From Artocarpus heterophyllus (Eukaryota; Streptophyta; Magnoliopsida; Rosales; Moraceae): a stretch of 64,000 nt of DNA. This document shows, in pieces, positions 22,567 to 35,029 of the stretch. A program made the position numbers and the translations under genes. A model generated the notes under the pieces. It did no database searches. It saw only the letters and a list, made by a program, of their open reading frames with translations, and was not told where the DNA came from. The stretch is taken from contig CM046350.1 of assembly GCA_025403435.1 (NCBI GenBank), positions 13,917,612 to 13,981,611 of the forward strand. Reading direction: 5' to 3'. The first letter of the stretch is position 1, and each line of letters starts with the position of its first letter.

Positions 22567-23504
22567 TCTTTTTGTTTTATCTTTGGCATGTAGGCATGTG
22601 TGTCCGTATTTCGTGTGTTACGAATAACCGTTTGCCTTGTATTCTGTGTTTCTTGTGGTACGTTGTTGTTCAATCTTTTAGATTCATTGAGCCTAATGCC
22701 GGGATGGCTGGATACGGAGTACTTGATGCTCTCGAAACGCATCCTTCTTAAGGTCCGATCTTTTGTTTATCGATGTTTTTGTATCCTCTAAGCATGCATG
22801 ATATGGATAGCTGGTATACGGAGTGCCTTGTACTCTCGAAACGTATCCGTATTATGTTTGTAATGTGTAATATTCTGTTAATATTATGTGGAAGTACCAA
22901 AGTCAGTTATGGGGATATTCCATATGAAATATGAGTATATTATTTGGATTGAATGTTTGTGTCATGAGGATAGCTGTTTAATGAAAAATATGTCGGGTAT
23001 GTTTGCAACCAGAGATTCCGTTTAATATCTCTATGAATAAGTTTAATGTATGGTTTTGAATATAAGTGTTTGTGATATATGTTTTATGATTATGTTTTAG
23101 TTTATTAGTTGAGGTATGAAATCAAATATATTTGACTTTTCCTTACTCAAAAAGGAAAAGGAACCTAAAGATGAAGTATATAAAATTTCTCTGGCAATCT
23201 CCTTAAATGTGATTGTAAATCACAGTCCATGGACAATGAAGGACTGGAATCATGGTATGGTCAATATGTATGCCTGATCAGATTCTTAGACTATTATACG
23301 GTGTTATAAGTTGAAACTTGTCAGAAATACTCTCATTGAGGGATTTAGGAGTAAGATTTATTATGCAAGTAAATAAGTGGAGATACGATAACTTAAATTT
23401 GGAGGACAAACAACATTAACGGTTTAGACTCAGAATTGGAATCATAGTGGAATCATAATTTTTACTAGTATTGCTAGAATTGAAATTTCGAGGACGAAAT
23501 TTCT
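22567..23504 (+). other. element C 3' non-coding region with two matching hairpins
   Basis: No supported gene. Two copies of an imperfect hairpin occur at 22710-22744 and 22815-22846. Each has (GG)ATACGGAG(T) on the left, CTCTCGAAACG(C/T)AT on the right, and a loop of about 7-9 bases. The rest is AT-rich up to the PPT. Confidence 0.5.
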
Positions 23505-23520
23505 TTAAGGGGGGTAGAGC
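23505..23520 (+). other. element C polypurine tract
   Basis: TTAAGGGGGGTAGAGC immediately before the 3' LTR, following the TTTCGAGGACGAAATT box typical of chromovirus-type elements. Confidence 0.85.
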
Positions 23521-25487
23521 TGTGACACCCGTTATTCTCCTAACGGGTATTGAGGTAATTAAATTAATTTTTAATGTATAAAAAAAAATTGCTTCATTTA
23601 AATTTATTTTATAATATTTATTTTTATCTATTTTTAAGTTTTTCTAAAATTCTCCTATATTTATTTAGTATGATTACTAAAAAGCCTTAGAACTTCTAAT
23701 AAATCTCAAAAATGTCATATTGGCATTATGTGTGTTAAAGTCTTTAGATGAGACATAAGGATATCTTTTCCAACTACTCTTGACCCTCATTTTCTTTATT
23801 TCCTCCGTGACATGCTTCAACATGTCTCCTCTATAATTGTTTCTATCACTTCTCTTCAAAGACTTCATCTTTTCTTCCTTTCTCTTCCACGGTTCCCACA
23901 CTCTTCTTCTCATTTCTTTGCTGAAGCAAAATACTTAGAGAACTTCTTCAAGGCAGCCATAAAAATCAGCCACCATCACCTCCATTTGAGCAAGAATTTC
24001 AGTCATACCGAAGTAAAGGAACCTGTTTTGAAGCCATTTCAAGCTTCCAACTAACCATAATCCGAGGTTAGAATCTTATGAACAAATTTAGTCTTTCATT
24101 TATAAATTTTCTTTTATACTAAAGGATTATTCAAATTTGCGTTCTTAAACCTAAGTATATGTTTGTTGCTATTTTGGAGCATATGTATGAAGTCTAAGTG
24201 TATATGCCCTAGACAGAAAATTTATATTGTTAAACTTTATAATACCTCTATGGGCAGTGGTTATTTCTTGAAATTCTAAGATTAAATTAAAATAAATTTT
24301 ATGAATGTAGTTGTATGTTGTGCTTTAGTTTTAATTGTCCTTATGCACGCCTTAGGATCAAGGGAGTATGGAGCTAACGTTAATTGATTCCAGGATTAAG
24401 AGACTGTTGATAAGCTTGAAAGGTAGGGATTCTATTACTCATCTTTTGTGAGGTTTTTATAGAATTAAAATTGATTGTTTTGCTGCAATATATATATATC
24501 TATGTTGAACTGATATTATATGTGTATCACATATGAAACTATGACATGGACTCGTCTTGTATTGTACGGCGAGGAACATAATGAATTGACACATGTTATA
24601 AATTGAGAAGCATGGTTAGGAAAATTAACTCTATTAATAATGATTTAATATAGAGAAATTGTGAGACATGAAAAGGGCGACGGTTACGTCCTTGGGCATG
24701 AATACCCTAAAAGGTAAAGTAGGGGGAAGGCGATGACGCTTCCTTGGGTTGAAAGTCCCAGAACACACTGTACAGGAATCGATTTGGTGAGGACTCGGGG
24801 CTTGATGTCCCCTCACCGGAACACCCTTGGAATGTTTATAGGGTGATCAAGTGCGCCCATTTGAGTTTCGATGAGTTGAGTGATACTCAATTTAACATGG
24901 ATACCTAGGAACAATGATGATTGGTAATATTTGTATAAATGTGTAATTATGACACTTGGTAATGATTAACTACGGTATCCATAAGATGTGATCATAATAA
25001 ACCTCATAATCTGGAATATGATGTGACTTACTGACCATGCAGATTTTAATGTGGTAATGATAAAGGTGAGTAATGGTTTTCTCTACTGAGCATAGTGTTG
25101 CTCATACCCTTATGTTTATATCTTTTCAGGACTCACTAAGTGTGAGGTGGCTACGAGAAATATAGTTGAGGAAGTGATGTAGCTATATTACATTGGGACT
25201 GCTTCAATTGTTGAGAATGTTCTTCATGATAATGTAAGCATCAATTGTTACTTTCTGTGACTGTATTACAATGTGTTGAGGGTTAAAATGATGATGACAA
25301 CAGTTTATATTATTAAATTTAAGGTGCTACATTAAAACTGTGGTTTATTTATCGTTTATATTTTTATTTTTGAGTTGAGAGTTTTCATTTAAGTCCCGGG
25401 CAAATTTTATTTTTAAGGTTTTACTTTTATTATTTATTTTTATTTTATCTCATTAAAAACTGTTAACCCCCATATAGGGGCGTTACA
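23521..25487 (+). repeat. element C 3' LTR
   Basis: 1967 bp, differing from the 5' LTR by one T-run length change and three substitutions that I could find by eye. The hairpin block recurs at 24672-24828. Confidence 0.93.
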
Positions 25488-27404
25488 GCCGAAGAACCTC
25501 CGCGACCTGTGTAGAGAAGTAACGTTCCAGAAGAGCCTCAACCAACTGGTCTTCTTTGCTATTCTCTATCCACAACCGGAGTGAGTGTGGGCTCACACGT
25601 ACAGCTCTTCCACCGGTGACTCTCCTTCCAACCAATAGAGAGAACCCAAAGCTAGTGTTCGTGATTTGTGAACAAAAGCTCTCAGGGAGTTTTCAGATGC
25701 TCACTAGAAGAGTATCACTCTTAATCTCTCAAATTGATCTGAGTAAATCATTAGACTCACTCCCTTTTTATACCTATTGGTCCTTGGGGTCAGTCCATAT
25801 CAGATTAGGTCTCAAAAATCGAAATAGAATCAAGTTCGGATCAATATCTGATAAGATACGCGTGAAAAACGCGTAATCTTAGCTGTCGCGGTCGGCATGC
25901 CGAACTGTGAGATAGGCAGGCCGAACTTGCCAGTTCGGCAGGCCGAACTTTATGATCGGCAGGCCGAACTGCCGAGAAAAAATCTCCGCGAATCTTTTAT
26001 TTTCCACCCGAGATTCTAAAGGATAAAGTCTCAGTTTTGATTCAAATAGCCCAATAGAAAAGATATCTGATCAAAACAAACTCTATCAAGATAATCTCTA
26101 AGAAAATAAATCAATTCAAATAATTCTACAAGTTTATCTTGTTCTAATTGTCCAAAATTAAAACAACCGATAAACAGACAAGAATTATCCGAACGCCATA
26201 ATTCAACAAGTTCATCTTGAACTAATTTCTTACATAATTAATTCAACCGATAAACAGACATGAATTATTTGATTCTTATAAATTTTAAACCAATCTGATA
26301 AATCCGACATAAGTCACCAATTATTGGAAAAGCACGCCGTGTCGTTACAGGACTTTGTGAGCTAGCAAAGGGGACCAAAATGGACCTATAAAGTTCAAGC
26401 TCATGATAATTATGAAACCCAATATCCCAGATATACATTTCACAATTATCAACTCCAACGCTACTCCACTAAAAGCTTGGAGCTGCACTCTCGAACTTTA
26501 CAGAATTACGAAGCTCGTGTAGCTAAGTCTCCATGACATATCATAGTGTATCGCATCCCCATATGATCATCCATAATCGGCTTAAGGACAAGTTCTGTCT
26601 TACCTTCCCGATTATTTTTATCTTACGTTCCATTGTCTCACCATTAGAAAACTTACCATCCAAAGATAGTATACCATTCGGTTACACCTATGTATCCAAA
26701 TGGTTGAGCGCTCCAGTTTTCCAATTACAGGACAACGCATATAAGAGGATATCATTACTCCTAAAGAGGAGCTATGGATTCCATATCTATGAATAACAAG
26801 TCTACGCTATCAAGAGTCATGCCTCCAACGTACCGGCATGCATGCCACTATAGAGATGTGGGAGTCACCCATTGGTACATCAAAAGACACAAGTCGAGAC
26901 AACGGGCCCATTATTCATCTCAGGATTAAGATACAATACAAACGACTGTCTAAAGTGAATCGATTTGCCAAGACAGAATTATTAATCCAAATCAATTCAC
27001 TTTATGTCCCGATCCAACACATCGTCACCTATGACAACGCGCCAATGTTTCTATTCACGGAGTCCAACTCCGATGGCCAAGACAAACCATCTCCCAAAAG
27101 GGATATAGACAACATAACAATCTTTACATGAATAAAGCGCCCAACTTTATTCCCTCGATTGCGGATCATATATTTTAGACCATCACCTTAAGAGTCGTGT
27201 CTACCGCATAATCATCCCATCATATGCCCAACTCTTAAGGTTTAGACTGACAGTCTCAGACTACTGTTTGCTTATCATACATTCAACGAATATGAACGTA
27301 AAGAGGACAATATTTGGTATATATAAATGAATAAATTCTTTATTGATAAAAATGTCTCCAAAAACGTATTACATTTTTACTCCTTAGAGCATACATGTCT
27401 AACA
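25488..27404 (-). repeat. element B 3' LTR, main part
   Basis: Matches 33129-35024 of the right LTR nearly base for base. It has one extra 21-bp unit in the GGCAGGCCGAACT repeat cluster (25891-25975), and the 32 bp corresponding to 33097-33128 are absent. Open frames of 87-106 codons in it recur identically in the other LTR and are not genes. Confidence 0.93.
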
Positions 27405-27415
27405 ATCTCCCACTT
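27405..27415 (-). other. element B polypurine tract
   Basis: AGTGGGAGAT on the minus strand directly before TGTTAGAC of the 3' LTR. Confidence 0.8.
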
Positions 27416-27418
27416 GCA

Positions 27419-30400
27419 CTAAGTGAGTAAATACTGCAAATTTCGCATCCCCATAGCTTCCACATGCCTTTCGAAGACTCTCCCAGAAAGTGTCTTCGTA
27501 AATGGATCAGCTAAATTGTCCTCTGACGCGATCTTGCACACCGTGACATGCCCGCTCTCAACGAAGTCCTTTATCACATGATACTTCCGATCAATATGCT
27601 TACTCTTCTTGTGAAATCTTGGTTCCTTAGCATTAGCTACCGCCGCACTGTTATCACAGTACAGTGATACCGCTTTATCCATACCAGGAACTACCTCAAG
27701 ATCCCCAAGGAACTTGCGGAGCCACACTGCTTCTTTCGAAGCATCACTAGCCGCCACATACTCGGCCTCCATCGTTGAATCCGAAGTGCAATCTTGCTTC
27801 GCACTTCTCCAACTGATGGCACCGCCACCCAGAGTAAACACAAACCCTGAAGTCGATTTCCTAGAATCCAGGCAGGATTGAAAATCCGAATCAGTGTATC
27901 CTAGAGGAGTTAAATCCTCACCCGAATACACAAGCATATATCCTCGAGTCCTTCTCAGGTACTTGAAAATATGCTTTACCGCAACCCAATGGTTCGGTCC
28001 TGGATCCGCCTGAAATCGACTCACAATCCCGACCGCATAGCTAATATCCGGTCGAGTGCAAAGCATGGCATACATGAGACTACCCACTGCCGAAGCATAA
28101 GGCACCTTCTTCATGTATTCTCTTTCTTCATAAGACTTTGGAGAGTCTTTCTTAGAAAGAGTAATTCCAGACCTAGATGGTTGCCCACCTTTCTTGGAAT
28201 CCTGCATTGCAAACCTCCTGAGAATTTTATCTATGTAGCCGGCCTGTGACAAAGCTATCATTTTGTTCTTCCTATCCCGCAAGATCTGGATACCGAGAAC
28301 AAAATTAGCCTCACCCAAGTCCTTCATGTCAAACTGCTTGGTCAACCATAATTTGACCGATGACAACGCCCCAACGTCATTGCCAATTAGCAGAATGTCA
28401 TCTACATAGAGTAGTAGAAAAACCACTTTCCCATTCTTAATGTGTTTGTAAACACATGGTTCATCCACATTTTGTGAGAACCCATAAGTCTTGATCACTT
28501 GATCAAATCTTATGTTCCAAGAACGAGAAGCCTGCTTAAGTCCATAAATAGACTTTAGCAACTTACAAACCTTACCCTCTTGACCCGCGACCTTGAACCC
28601 GTCTGGTTGTTCCATATAAATGGACTCATCAAGATAGCCATTTAGAAAAGCCGTCTTGACATCCATCTGCCAAATCTCGTAGTCGAGAGCGGCAGCTATG
28701 GACAAGAGAATCCGGATGGACTTAAGCATGGCTACAGGCGAAAAGGTTTCCTCATAATCGATTCCTTCCTTTTGCGTATAACCCTTAGCTACCAGTCTAG
28801 CCTTAAAGGTTTCGACCTTTCCATCCACTCCTCTTTTCCTCTTGTAGATCCACTTACACCCTATGGGTTTTACCCCTTCGGGAAGATCCACAAGCTCCCA
28901 GACCCGATTAGTCTCCATAGACTTCATCTCAATGTTCATGGCCTCTGTCCAGAGTCTTGAATCAACATCCTCCATAGCTTCTGCGTAAGTATAAGGATCC
29001 CTGTCATGTTCATCCGGTTCAGCCAAAAAGACCTCCCCATTGAACATATACCTCTCAGGTTGACGCCCGATCCTCCCACTACGCCGAAGCCCCTGTGGTT
29101 GTTGTTCAGGTTTGTTTGGTTTTTCTACACCGATCGGAATGGTTTCGTTCGGAACCTCCGGAGTAAACGGATTACCCCTCAACTCCTCAAGCACCACTTT
29201 GCTTTGAGGTTTAAAGTCGTTCATGTAACTCTCCTCAAGGAAAGTTGCATTAGTTGAAACCACGACTTTATTTTCCTTTGGGTTATAAAAATAACCCCCT
29301 TTAGTCCCTTTTGGATATCCTACAAACACGCAAACTTCTGAACGTGCTTCCAACTTATTCGGATCCTTAAACAGGACATGAGCTGGACATCCCCATATTC
29401 GAATATGGTTTAAGGATGTCTTCCGTCTTGTCCACAACTCGTGAGGAGTTTTAGGGACCGATTTTGAAGGCACATTGTTCAAAAGATAACATGCGGTTTG
29501 TAGTGCATATCCCCAAAAGGATAAAGGCAATGATGAATAACTCATCATGGACCGAATCATGTCCAACAAAGTCCTATTCCTTCTCTCCGCTACGCCATTC
29601 TGCTGCGGAGTGCCCGGCGCAGTCAAATGGGATAAAATCCCATTCTCTAACAAGTGTCCCAAGAACTCATCAGAAAGGTATTCCCCACCTCGATCAGATC
29701 GAAGTGCCTTTATGGGTCTACCCAATTGCTTTTCCACTTCAGCCCGAAACTCCCTGAACTTATCATAAGTTTCGCTTTTGTGGTGCATTAGGTACACATA
29801 CCCATATCTTGAGTAATCATCAATAAAAGTGACGAAGTACTCATACCCTCCTCGTGCCCGGATGTTCATCGGTCCGCAAACATCACTATGCACAAGTTCT
29901 AGAACCCCTTCGGCCCTATTGCCCTTAGACCCGTATGGTCTTTTGGTCATTTTACCCTCCAAACAAGACTCACATTGAGGTATAGATTCCACCTTTAAGT
30001 GACTTAAAGGTCCATCCCTTACCAACCTTTGAATCCTATTCAGGTTAATATGGCCAAGGCGCAAATGCCAAAGATAAGTCTTATTAGAGTGAGAAGTTTT
30101 AAGTCTTTTTGAGTCATTATCATTTATCTCAGCATTAAGCAATAAGTCCATCTTAGGTTCGATAAAATATAGATTATTTTGCATCCATCCAGAACAGATA
30201 AAAGATTTGTTTTTACGAATCACCACTTTTTCATTAAAAGATACCACGTAGGAGTCTTTAAATAAAGAAGATACAGAAATTAAATTCCTTTTAAATTTAG
30301 GAACATAAAAACAATCTCGCAAAATTAAACTCCTATAATTATCAAAACAAAGATGGACATCTCCCACTGCTTCCGCTGAGACCAAGGATCCATCGCCCAT

Positions 30401-31372
30401 CCGAAGCGTTAAGTCTTCACGAAGTAGACTTCTCGTTTCTTTGAATCCCTGCAGAGAAACACAAACATGATTAGTTGCACCGGAATCTATGACCCAAATG
30501 TCACTGGATTCCTCAACCAAACAAGTTTCTAAATATAGAAGATCACACCTACCTCCCTTGGAAAGGAAGTCCTTGCAATGCTTCTTTATATGCCCGACCT
30601 TACCACAAAAGAAGCACTTAAGCTTCTTTGGGTTCTTCTTCTTTTTCTTCTTGCTCTTGGTAGCAATAGGAATAGAAGACTTACCACTCTTGGCCCGTTG
30701 CTTCTTTCCATTCCCAGAGTTAGGATTGGAACCAGAAGCAGCTACCATATTGGCCTCTCCACCAGCAGGAGACTCCCTGATCAGCAGTTCAAACTCCTGT
30801 AACTGTTTCATCAGTTCTGTCAAGGTCATATCCCGTCTATTGCTCAAATTAAAAGTAGCTCTAAACGGAATAAATTCCTTAGACAGAGTCTCAAAGACCA
30901 TAGTCATCTGAGTTTCAGCATCGATGTCGGCTCCATTGGTTTGAGCCTCAGCGAGGTAACCCATGACCAACATCATGTGCTCCTTTACAGATGTCCCCGG
31001 TCTCTGTCTACAGTTTAAGAGTTTCCGAAGCGCCCCTTGCCGCTTTGTTATGGCCTGGCCTCCAAACATATCCTCAAGATTATCCAAGATCTGCTTCGCA
31101 GTCTCATAATCCTGATGTTGAGCCTGCAGCACGTTATTCATGCTAGCCATAACATAGCAGCGGGCCTGATCATTAGCATCTTTCCAGCGTTCGTACGCTT
31201 GGAATTGCTCATTACTTGAGTCTCCCGTAGGCTCGGGAGGACAAGGAGTTGTCAGTACATATTTCAGTTTCTCAAAGGATAGGACGATGTCAAGGTTCCG
31301 TTTCCAATCATTATAGTTCTCACCGGTTAATTGGTTTTTGTCAAGTATCGATGATAAAGCGTTTTTAGACAT
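27419..31372 (-). CDS. element B Ty1/copia gag-pol polyprotein, intact
   Basis: A 1317-residue uninterrupted polyprotein; the start is the ATG at 31372, as upstream codons in the frame lack a good start. Order: UBN2-type gag (about 1-230), Lys-rich stretch, CCHC knuckle (Cys253, Cys256, His261, Cys266), protease with DSGAT near 296, integrase zinc-binding region ([13 protein letters not shown] ... CESC), catalytic core ([19 protein letters not shown]), reverse transcriptase ([20 protein letters not shown]) and RNase H ([23 protein letters not shown]). Protease and integrase before RT is the copia order. All key catalytic motifs are present and there are no stops, so it could supply proteins in trans. 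The clade within copia was not resolved. Confidence 0.96.
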   Translation of the reverse strand: MSKNALSSILDKNQLTGENYNDWKRNLDIVLSFEKLKYVLTTPCPPEPTGDSSNEQFQAYERWKDANDQARCYVMASMNNVLQAQHQDYETAKQILDNLEDMFGGQAITKRQGALRKLLNCRQRPGTSVKEHMMLVMGYLAEAQTNGADIDAETQMTMVFETLSKEFIPFRATFNLSNRRDMTLTELMKQLQEFELLIRESPAGGEANMVAASGSNPNSGNGKKQRAKSGKSSIPIATKSKKKKKKNPKKLKCFFCGKVGHIKKHCKDFLSKGGRCDLLYLETCLVEESSDIWVIDSGATNHVCVSLQGFKETRSLLREDLTLRMGDGSLVSAEAVGDVHLCFDNYRSLILRDCFYVPKFKRNLISVSSLFKDSYVVSFNEKVVIRKNKSFICSGWMQNNLYFIEPKMDLLLNAEINDNDSKRLKTSHSNKTYLWHLRLGHINLNRIQRLVRDGPLSHLKVESIPQCESCLEGKMTKRPYGSKGNRAEGVLELVHSDVCGPMNIRARGGYEYFVTFIDDYSRYGYVYLMHHKSETYDKFREFRAEVEKQLGRPIKALRSDRGGEYLSDEFLGHLLENGILSHLTAPGTPQQNGVAERRNRTLLDMIRSMMSYSSLPLSFWGYALQTACYLLNNVPSKSVPKTPHELWTRRKTSLNHIRIWGCPAHVLFKDPNKLEARSEVCVFVGYPKGTKGGYFYNPKENKVVVSTNATFLEESYMNDFKPQSKVVLEELRGNPFTPEVPNETIPIGVEKPNKPEQQPQGLRRSGRIGRQPERYMFNGEVFLAEPDEHDRDPYTYAEAMEDVDSRLWTEAMNIEMKSMETNRVWELVDLPEGVKPIGCKWIYKRKRGVDGKVETFKARLVAKGYTQKEGIDYEETFSPVAMLKSIRILLSIAAALDYEIWQMDVKTAFLNGYLDESIYMEQPDGFKVAGQEGKVCKLLKSIYGLKQASRSWNIRFDQVIKTYGFSQNVDEPCVYKHIKNGKVVFLLLYVDDILLIGNDVGALSSVKLWLTKQFDMKDLGEANFVLGIQILRDRKNKMIALSQAGYIDKILRRFAMQDSKKGGQPSRSGITLSKKDSPKSYEEREYMKKVPYASAVGSLMYAMLCTRPDISYAVGIVSRFQADPGPNHWVAVKHIFKYLRRTRGYMLVYSGEDLTPLGYTDSDFQSCLDSRKSTSGFVFTLGGGAISWRSAKQDCTSDSTMEAEYVAASDASKEAVWLRKFLGDLEVVPGMDKAVSLYCDNSAAVANAKEPRFHKKSKHIDRKYHVIKDFVESGHVTVCKIASEDNLADPFTKTLSGRVFERHVEAMGMRNLQYLLT

Positions 31373-33013
31373 TTTCAATCTACAATAAAGAATCATATAC
31401 CAAACATAAGCAAACATATTTAATAATTTAGTAAGATAACACAATCATGTAAAATCATACAAATGTGTTTATGTGTCAAAACCTTGAAAATATCACAACC
31501 TTACAACGATAATTCCCAACTCAGAATTCAACAAGCTCCTAGGGGAGTCATGCCAAATTCAATCAGGAACACGGATCCCCTCCTGATTAATATATGCCAT
31601 CCAGGACCCGTATGATCCAGCATATACTAATAATCGTTTCTTTGGCCATTAATTTTATTAACAGAGCTCCTAGGGGAGGTTAATAATAAAATTAACGTGA
31701 GTGTATAACCACCGTTTCAATATTTTATCCATGATTTATAATCACCACCTAGGGGTGTGCAACCATAAATCATACTAAAATACCTTATCCTTTCAGAGAT
31801 CCAATCTGGTACATGATAGAAATCCCTTCCTAGGGGTTGGGACCATCATGTTCTTCCTATGGACCAACGATGGAGGCCTTAGGTTCTCTCTTCGAAAACC
31901 TTCTCCCACTCAATCTTTTAAAGTCAAGGTTTTATTTTAAAATTATGCATGAACAATTTTAATATGAGCGGCACTCCCTATTCTATATGACATGTTATCA
32001 ATATATATGGTAAATCATATTATAATGCAGACAAGCAAAGCAATCAAGCAAAGCTACAAGCATAATAATAATAACCGTAATATTATGGTTCCACCCTAGA
32101 GAATAGAAAAAATAAGATTACAAGAGAATAATCGAGACATTTATCGATTCTTCATCCTTGAATCCTCAAGCTGTATCCTTCTTCATGTAATATCCATCTT
32201 CAAGTCCTCAATCCCGTATGAATCGAACACTTCATATTTCCGGTCATATCCAAATTTAATGTTTCTCAGAATCGTCCCAAAAATAAAATTAAAACTGCAC
32301 TAAAAAATCGCACCTTTTCTGGACACCTGGCAGCTCTCAGTCGGCAGGCCGATCTGGGTGATCGGTCTGCCGATCATGGTGGTTCGGCCTGCCGAACATG
32401 AAGATTTGGCCTGCCGGCAGAGCACCAAAATTTCTGCCCCACTGTCGGCCTGCCGATCTGTGACCTTCGGCCTGCCGAACTGTGAGGTCCGGCATGCCGA
32501 CCGAGCAGAAAACACTCAATCCAGAAAATACAATTTTAATGCAATTCATCAATTTTATTTTCAACAATTCAAAAACATAAAATTAGAGACTCAGGAAATA
32601 CCTGGAGACGCCATCATCAATCTTTGAGTTCCGACTTCTCGTTCCGTCTTCTCCGAATAATTATTTAATTACAAAATTCTTACAAATTAAAAAATTAAAT
32701 AATTCCTAGACGGAGATGATAGTCCGCCATCTAATTACATGAAAAACCTAGATACACATTCTAACCTCTAAGGAACCATAACCGGTATTAATTAATTAAT
32801 AAATAATTAAACAACATTTTAATCAACCATAATTAATTAATAAACATTCACCATATAATCCATGACAACATATATATTATATAGAAACCTAGAGTGCCAT
32901 CTCTCTATAAAATTCAATTCAAGCATAGGAGAGATTAAGATCACAAAATTTATGCATATAACATGATCACAAACTTGCAAATTTATGTAAAAAACTTCGG
33001 CTCTGATACCAAT
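31373..33013 (-). other. element B 5' leader with hairpin array and GC palindromes
   Basis: 1.6 kb between PBS and gag start, without a supported gene. It contains six successive inverted repeats (31524-31851), four of them centred on a CTAGGGG core, and a cluster of TCGGC-NN-GCCGA palindromes (32341-32501) like those in this element's LTRs. A leader this long suggests RNA-level functions such as packaging or dimerisation, which is an inference. Confidence 0.7.
33000..33011 (-). other. element B primer binding site
   Basis: TGGTATCAGAGC on the minus strand, next to the right LTR. It shows that the element runs right to left. Confidence 0.9.
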
Positions 33014-35024
33014 TGTTGGAAACAAAGTGCGCAGCGGAATTTTAAAAAATTTTCATCAGAGTATTTTCCAAAATACAAGTATGACATGTTATATGTATAA
33101 ATTAAACAGATCTTACTAACCTCAGTGTGCCGAAGAACCTCCGCGACCTGTGTAGAGAAGTAACGTTCCAGAAGAGCCTCAACCAACTGGTCTTCTTTGC
33201 TATTCTCTATCCACAACCGGAGTGAGTGTGGGCTCACACGTACAGCTCTTCCACCGGTGACTCTCCTTCCAACCAATAGAGAGAACCCAAAGCTAGTGTT
33301 CGTGATTTGTGAACAAAAGCTCTCAGGGAGTTTTCAGATGCTCACTAGAAGAGTATCACTCTTAATCTCTCAAATTGATCTGAGTAAATCATTAGACTCA
33401 CTCCCTTTTTATACCTATTGGTCCTTGGGGTCAGTCCATATCAGATTAGGTCTCAAAAATCGAAATAGAATCAAGTTCGGATCAATATCTGATAAGATAC
33501 GCGTGAAAAACGCGTAATCTTAGCTGTCGCGGTCGGCATGCCGAACTGTGAGATAGGCAGGCCGAACTTGCCAGTTCGGCAGGCCGAACTGCCGAGAAAA
33601 AATCTCCGCGAATCTTTTATTTTCCACCCGAGATTCTAAAGGATAAAGTCTCAGTTTTGATTCAAATAGCCCAATAGAAAAGATATCTGATCAAAACAAA
33701 CTCTATCAAGATAATCTCTAAGAAAATAAATCAATTCAAATAATTCTACAAGTTTATCTTGTTCTAATTGTCCAAAATTAAAACAACCGATAAACAGACA
33801 AGAATTATCCGAACGCCATAATTCAACAAGTTCATCTTGAACTAATTTCTTACATAATTAATTCAACCGATAAACAGACATGAATTATTTGATTCTTATA
33901 AATTTTAAACCAATCTGATAAATCCGACATAAGTCACCAATTATTGGAAAAGCACGCCGTGTCGTTACAGGACTTTGTGAGCTAGCAAAGGGGACCAAAA
34001 TGGACCTATAAAGTTCAAGCTCATGATAATTATGAAACCCAATATCCCAGATATACATTTCACAATTATCAACTCCAACGCTACTCCACTAAAAGCTTGG
34101 AGCTGCACTCTCGAACTTTACAGAATTACGAAGCTCGTGTAGCTAAGTCTCCATGACATATCATAGTGTATCGCATCCCCATATGATCATCCATAATCGG
34201 CTTAAGGACAAGTTCTGTCTTACCTTCCCGATTATTTTTATCTTACGTTCCATTGTCTCACCATTAGAAAACTTACCATCCAAAGATAGTATACCATTCG
34301 GTTACACCTATGTATCCAAATGGTTGAGCGCTCCAGTTTTCCAATTACAGGACAACGCATATAAGAGGATATCATTACTCCTAAAGAGGAGCTATGGATT
34401 CCATATCTATGAATAACAAGTCTACGCTATCAAGAGTCATGCCTCCAACGTACCGGCATGCATGCCACTATAGAGATGTGGGAGTCACCCATTGGTACAT
34501 CAAAAGACACAAGTCGAGACAACGGGCCCATTATTCATCTCAGGATTAAGATACAATACAAACGACTGTCTAAAGTGAATCGATTTGCCAAGACAGAATT
34601 ATTAATCCAAATCAATTCACTTTATGTCCCGATCCAACACATCGTCACCTATGACAACGCGCCAATGTTTCTATTCACGGAGTCCAACTCCGATGGCCAA
34701 GACAAACCATCTCCCAAAAGGGATATAGACAACATAACAATCTTTACATGAATAAAGCGCCCAACTTTATTCCCTCGATTGCGGATCATATATTTTAGAC
34801 CATCACCTTAAGAGTCGTGTCTACCGCATAATCATCCCATCATATGCCCAACTCTTAAGGTTTAGACTGACAGTCTCAGACTACTGTTTGCTTATCATAC
34901 ATTCAACGAATATGAACGTAAAGAGGACAATATTTGGTATATATAAATGAATAAATTCTTTATTGATAAAAATGTCTCCAAAAACGTATTACATTTTTAC
35001 TCCTTAGAGCATACATGTCTAACA
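33014..35024 (-). repeat. element B 5' LTR
   Basis: 2011 bp, on the + strand starting TGTTGGAAAC and ending ATGTCTAACA. Uninterrupted reference copy for the split left LTR. Contains GGCAGGCCGAACT repeats at 33532-33595. Confidence 0.94.
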
Positions 35025-35029
35025 GGATG

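Larger units (their letters stand above)
17298..25487 (+). mobile_element. element C: non-autonomous chromovirus-like LTR retrotransposon carrying a LOG-like ORF
   Basis: Two near-identical LTRs (17298-19263 and 23521-25487; four differences seen by eye) flank 4.26 kb. A TGGTATCAGAGCC PBS follows the 5' LTR. The 3' LTR is preceded by TTTCGAGGACGAAATTTCTT plus a purine tract, the PPT context typical of Del/Tekay-type chromoviruses. No gag, protease, RT, RNase H or integrase was found in the internal region. It instead contains a 108-codon basic ORF and an intronless LOG-family ORF. No target duplication flanks it, and 32 bp of element B's LTR are missing at the insertion point. Recent insertion is inferred from LTR identity; mobilisation would need proteins from another element. 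Confidence 0.92.
17214..35024 (-). mobile_element. element B: Ty1/copia LTR retrotransposon, intact polyprotein
   Basis: Inserted in element A's pol in the opposite orientation, with target duplication GGATG (17209-17213 and 35025-35029). The 5' LTR is on the right (33014-35024); the 3' LTR is on the left and is split by element C (17214-17297 plus 25488-27404). The PBS (minus) is at 33000-33011 and the PPT (minus) at 27405-27415. The single polyprotein frame is uninterrupted, so the element may have been autonomous until C inserted. Confidence 0.95.

Noticed and set aside
25556..27131. Open frames of 87-106 codons repeated at 33197-34751
   Set aside because: They lie within the two LTR copies of element B. 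Their identity reflects LTR duplication, not gene duplication.
32341..32501. Regular GC-rich repeats resembling a CRISPR array
   Set aside because: Plant nuclear retrotransposon context; units are imperfect palindromes without constant spacer length and no cas genes are present.
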